DNA of 64,000 nucleotides from Rhodanobacter sp. C05. GTDB taxonomy: Bacteria; Pseudomonadota; Gammaproteobacteria; Xanthomonadales; Rhodanobacteraceae. The position numbers and the translations under genes are program-made. A model generated the notes under the pieces. That model was not told the DNA's origin, did no database searches, and worked only from the letters and a program-made list of their open reading frames with translations. This document shows, in pieces, positions 60,959 through 64,000 of this stretch. Location of the stretch: contig NZ_MUNQ01000026.1 in assembly GCF_002001165.1 (NCBI RefSeq), positions 1-64,000 of the forward strand, given 5' to 3'. Positions within the stretch are counted from its first letter, which is position 1. The number at the start of each line of letters is the position of its first letter.

Positions 60959-62077
60959 TCACAAGCCCGTCGTAATGAGCCGCACCAACCCGTAGGCCAG
61001 CAGCGCAGTGACCGGCAGGGTCAGGATCCACGCCCAGACCATGCGCTCCACCACCGACCAGCGGATCGAGTTGAATCGTTTGGCCGCGCCCACGCCCATG
61101 ATCGAGGCCGACACGTTGTGCGTGGTCGACACCGGGATGCCGAACGCCGAGGCGGTGAGGATGACGATCGCGGAGCTGGTTTCGGCGGCGAAACCGTTGA
61201 TCGGATGCAGCTTGACCATCTTGTGGCCCAACGTCTTGATGATGCGCCAGCCGCCACCAGCCGTACCGCCAGCCATGGTCAGTGCGCAGACCACCTTCAC
61301 CCAGACCGGGATGACGAAGCCGCCCGCGGTGTTCTCGGCGATTTTCAGGAACCCCAGCCATTGCGGCAGCTGGTCGAACTGATGCGCCGCGGTGCCGCCG
61401 GCCAGTGCCAGCGCGATGATGCCCATGCTCTTCTGCGCATCGTTCATGCCGTGCGCCACGCCCATCGCGGTGGCCGAGACAATCTGCGCCCTGCCGAAAA
61501 AGCTGTTGACGAACGGCGTGCGTCCAAACCGGCGCAACCAACCCTGCCGGTTGGCAAACCAGGCCAGCAGCGCATACAACGCGCCCATCAACGCAAAGCT
61601 GATGATGAAACCGCCCAGCGGCGACAGCACCATCGGGATGATCACCTTGGGGATCACGCCATGCCCGGTGATCCAGTTGCCCTGCACCCAGATCACTGAG
61701 GCGAAATTGTTGCTGGACGCGGCCAGTGCGGCACCGACCAGCGAGCCGACCAGCGCGTGGCTGGAGCTGGACGGCAAGCCCAGCCACCAGGTGATCAGGT
61801 TCCACACGATAGCCGCCAGCAAGGCACAGATCACCAGCTGCGGGCCCACATCGATCACGCCGGTGTTGATCAGCCCCGAAGCAATCGTGGCCGCCACGGC
61901 GGTACCCAGCAGCGCACCGAACAGGTTGGTCACAGCCGCCAGCAATACCGCCTGGCCCGGCGTGAGCACCTTGGTCGCCACTACCGTGGCAATCGAATTG
62001 GCGGTGTCGTGGAAGCCATTGATATAGGTAAAGCCCAGTGCGATCAGCACTTCCGCCACGACCAGACTGAGACTCAT
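60959..62077 (-). CDS. pit: inorganic phosphate transporter of the Pit family
   Basis: 372 residues with about 10 helices and the two PiT signatures: GFTYINGFHDTANSIATVVATK near the N-terminus and the inverted copy MGVAHGMNDAQKSMGIIALAL in the second half. Low-affinity phosphate carrier coupled to protons, moving metal-phosphate complexes. The DUF47 gene upstream on the same strand (89 bp apart) is its usual partner, so the two form an operon. Confidence 0.92.
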   Translation of the reverse strand: MSLSLVVAEVLIALGFTYINGFHDTANSIATVVATKVLTPGQAVLLAAVTNLFGALLGTAVAATIASGLINTGVIDVGPQLVICALLAAIVWNLITWWLGLPSSSSHALVGSLVGAALAASSNNFASVIWVQGNWITGHGVIPKVIIPMVLSPLGGFIISFALMGALYALLAWFANRQGWLRRFGRTPFVNSFFGRAQIVSATAMGVAHGMNDAQKSMGIIALALAGGTAAHQFDQLPQWLGFLKIAENTAGGFVIPVWVKVVCALTMAGGTAGGGWRIIKTLGHKMVKLHPINGFAAETSSAIVILTASAFGIPVSTTHNVSASIMGVGAAKRFNSIRWSVVERMVWAWILTLPVTALLAYGLVRLITTGL

Positions 62078-62166
62078 GCGAAGTCTCCGGCGGCGACGAA
62101 TTCAACCCGAGAGAGTGTCCGTGTCACGACCGGGCAACACGCGAGGGAGAGGATCACGGCAGGTCC

Positions 62167-62805
62167 TCAGGAATTCTTCAGCACGATCGAATAGACGATG
62201 TTGCCGACGTCGCGGCACTTGTCGATTGCCTTCTCGATCAGCTCGAACAGGTCCTTTGCCAGCACCGCACGCATCACATCGCCGCCCTCGACATACAGCG
62301 TGCGGTACGGCGACAGCAGCATGCGATCACCTTCCGACTCCAGTGCCTGCAGGCGATCCTGCAGTTTCTTCACCGGGTCGATGCGCAGGCCGCGGCGCAG
62401 TTCGCCGATCATTTCGGCGACCACTTCGCTGGAACGCTCCAGCACCAGCGCACGCTGGGCGAAATCCACCCCGTCGAGGCGCGCAGCCACGATCTCGTAG
62501 CGTTCGGCGAATTTCTCGATCGTCTTGGGGATCTTGTACAGCGCGGAATTCAGCGCCTCGATGTCCTCGCGGTCGAGCGCCGTCACAAAGGTGTTCACCA
62601 GCCCCTCGCTGATCTGCGCCGCCAGCTCCTTCTCGCGGGCACGGGTGGCGGTAAAGGCGGCCATCACCGAACCCTGGCCGGGCTTGGCCAGCAGTTCATG
62701 CAGGGCTTTGGCGCTCTCGCAGACAGTGGCCGCGCTCTGTTCGAGCAAGCCGTAGAACTTGTCGCCTTTGCCAAAAATCGTCTGCAGTGAAAACATGTGA
62801 GCCAT
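62167..62805 (-). CDS. DUF47/PhoU-like regulator of the phosphate transporter
   Basis: 212 residues, all helical, of the TIGR00153/DUF47 family: FGKGDKFYGLLEQSAATV, AREKELAAQISE, LYKIPKTIEKFAERYE, and the C-terminal DLFELIEKAIDKCRDVGNIV with the DxxEKxxDxCxDV metal-binding pattern. Members form PhoU-like three-helix bundles and modulate the Pit transporter encoded next to them. Start at 62805 (MAHMFS) or 62796. Confidence 0.88.
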   Translation of the reverse strand: MAHMFSLQTIFGKGDKFYGLLEQSAATVCESAKALHELLAKPGQGSVMAAFTATRAREKELAAQISEGLVNTFVTALDREDIEALNSALYKIPKTIEKFAERYEIVAARLDGVDFAQRALVLERSSEVVAEMIGELRRGLRIDPVKKLQDRLQALESEGDRMLLSPYRTLYVEGGDVMRAVLAKDLFELIEKAIDKCRDVGNIVYSIVLKNS

Positions 62806-62942
62806 GCCTGATGGAACGGGATGACAGGCATGTTACAGGACTGCCGTGCTGCCCCGCACCACTGCGGCGATGCAGCGCGGATGTGAAGTGGAGGCCCGGC
62901 TGCCTTTACACTGCAGCCCATGGCCCACCTATCATTGCCGCG

Positions 62943-64000
62943 ATGCTGACCGAAATCGCACTCGTCCTCGTCCTGGCCCTGTGCAACGGCTTCTTCGCGC
63001 TTTCCGAGATGGCGCTGGTCGCCTCGCGCAAGAGCCGGCTCAAGCAGATGGCGAAAACCAGCCGTCGCGCCGCGCTGGCGCTGCGCCATGCCGAGGCGCC
63101 GGAGCACTTCCTGTCCACCGTGCAGGTCGGCATCACCCTGCTGATGCTGGTCACCGGCGCGATCGCCGGCGACGCGCTGGGCGGTCGCATCGCCGACGCA
63201 CTGCAAGGCGAGCCGGTGGCATGGCTGACGCCGTATACGCGGATCCTGGGCATCGCGCTCGGTTTCGTGCTGATCTCGTTCATCCAGATCGTGATCGGCG
63301 AACTGGTGCCGAAGCGACTGGCCCTGTCGGCGCCGGAGCGGTTCTCGACATACGCGGCGATTCCGATGCTGGTGCTGTCGCGGCTGACCGCGCCGTTCGT
63401 ATGGCTGCTGAACGTATCGAGCAACCTGCTGCTGCGGCTGCTGCGGGTCAACCAGCACGGTCAGGGCGTGGTCACCGAGGAGGAGATCCGCCTGCTGGTG
63501 GCCGAAAGCGCCGAACAGGGCGTGCTCGACCAGGACGAGCACAACATGGTCAACCGCGTGTTGCGCCTGGGCGACCGCACGGTGGACAGCGTGATGACCC
63601 CGCGCATGCGCATCGCCTGGCTGGACATGGCCGCCAGCCGCGAGGAGAACATCGAGGTGCTGCGCGAAACCCCGTACTCGCGTTACCCGGTCTACCGTGG
63701 TGACGAGAGCGACGTGGTCGGCGTGGTCGAGGTCAAGCGCCTGCTGCACAGTTTTGCCGAGGGCAAGCCGGAGCTGTTCGACCACCTGTCCAAACCGTTG
63801 TTCGTGCCTGCGACCGCACGTGCATTGGATCTGCTGGAAGAATTTCGCGATGCCGAAACGCCGCTGGCTCTGGTGGTCGACGAATACGGCGACATCGAGG
63901 GCGTGGTCACCGTCAACGACCTGCTGGCGGCGGTGGTCGGCGCCAGCCAGATCGGCCACAGCGGCGACGCCGAGGATGCCCCGATCGTGCAGCGCGCGGA
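62943..64000 (+). CDS. CNNM/CorC-type hemolysin family protein, cut by the window end
   Basis: At least 352 residues. The N-terminal DUF21/CNNM domain has four helices (TEIALVLVLALCNGFFALSE, LSTVQVGITLLMLVTGAIAG, IALGFVLISFIQIVIGELVPK). It is followed by a CBS pair (RVLRLGDRTVDSVMTPRMRI, SRYPVYRGDESDVVGVVEVK, LALVVDEYGDIEGVVTVNDL). The C-terminal CorC_HlyC transporter-associated domain would lie beyond the edge. Members are magnesium or cobalt transport-related membrane proteins. It is divergent from the DUF47 gene. Confidence 0.9.
   Translation, partial: MLTEIALVLVLALCNGFFALSEMALVASRKSRLKQMAKTSRRAALALRHAEAPEHFLSTVQVGITLLMLVTGAIAGDALGGRIADALQGEPVAWLTPYTRILGIALGFVLISFIQIVIGELVPKRLALSAPERFSTYAAIPMLVLSRLTAPFVWLLNVSSNLLLRLLRVNQHGQGVVTEEEIRLLVAESAEQGVLDQDEHNMVNRVLRLGDRTVDSVMTPRMRIAWLDMAASREENIEVLRETPYSRYPVYRGDESDVVGVVEVKRLLHSFAEGKPELFDHLSKPLFVPATARALDLLEEFRDAETPLALVVDEYGDIEGVVTVNDLLAAVVGASQIGHSGDAEDAPIVQRA

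Overview
The window looks like chromosome from a GC-rich gammaproteobacterium of the Rhodanobacteraceae/Xanthomonadaceae group (Rhodanobacter, Dyella or similar). This is inferred from the TonB-dependent receptors of the Xanthomonas/Caulobacter type, the GH13 glucosidase resembling the Xanthomonas enzyme, the LacI-controlled sugar loci and the Xanthomonas-like integron remnant. No rRNA or tRNA gene was recognised.

Region 1 (1-5.3 kb) is a decayed chromosomal integron. Seven small genes on the minus strand (131-3739) are separated by attC sites, most of them near-identical 57-bp elements. They end at a putative attI (3741-3882), beside the N-terminal stump of an integron integrase gene (3926-4129, plus strand). 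Two more cassette-like genes (GFA and VOC families) and a second copy of the integrase upstream region (5188-5267) follow. Region 2 (5.5-17.2 kb) carries an OmpA-like protein, a three-gene heavy-metal RND efflux operon (outer-membrane factor, adaptor, pump) on the minus strand, a GtrII-like glucosyltransferase, a PepSY protein and an M28 peptidase.

Region 3 (17.4-46.1 kb) is a large carbohydrate-utilisation island. It holds an esterase and a cytoplasmic GH13 glucosidase, divergent from a TonB receptor, a GH13 amylase, a GH31 and a GH39. Next come a serine hydrolase divergent from a six-hairpin-type glycosidase, then a minus-strand set of LacI regulator, GH3, TonB receptor and flavin-dependent halogenase, and finally a sugar MFS transporter with another GH13. 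Reading them together: oligosaccharides enter through the receptors, are cut in the periplasm, cross the inner membrane through the MFS carriers and are finished in the cytosol. Three palindromes of LacI type tie the island together: TGAATACGTATKCA (five copies including one at 56.4 kb), TGACAGCGCTGTCA (two) and a GTAAACGTTTAC site (one). In four promoters the first palindrome lies exactly 29 nt upstream of a -10-like hexamer.

Region 4 (46.2-48.5 kb) is a second, detached piece of the cassette array, on the plus strand. It has four cassettes with the same attC classes and ends in a remnant of the GFA gene found in region 1. It abuts a frameshifted quinone oxidoreductase. Region 5 (49.6-64 kb) is ordinary chromosome: an SDR, a PAS/GAF/degenerate-GGDEF/EAL protein, a LacI regulator and sugar porter, a Kef-type antiporter, RecQ, an alkyltransferase-like protein, a small unknown protein, a Pit phosphate transporter with its DUF47 partner, and a CNNM/CorC-type protein cut by the window end.
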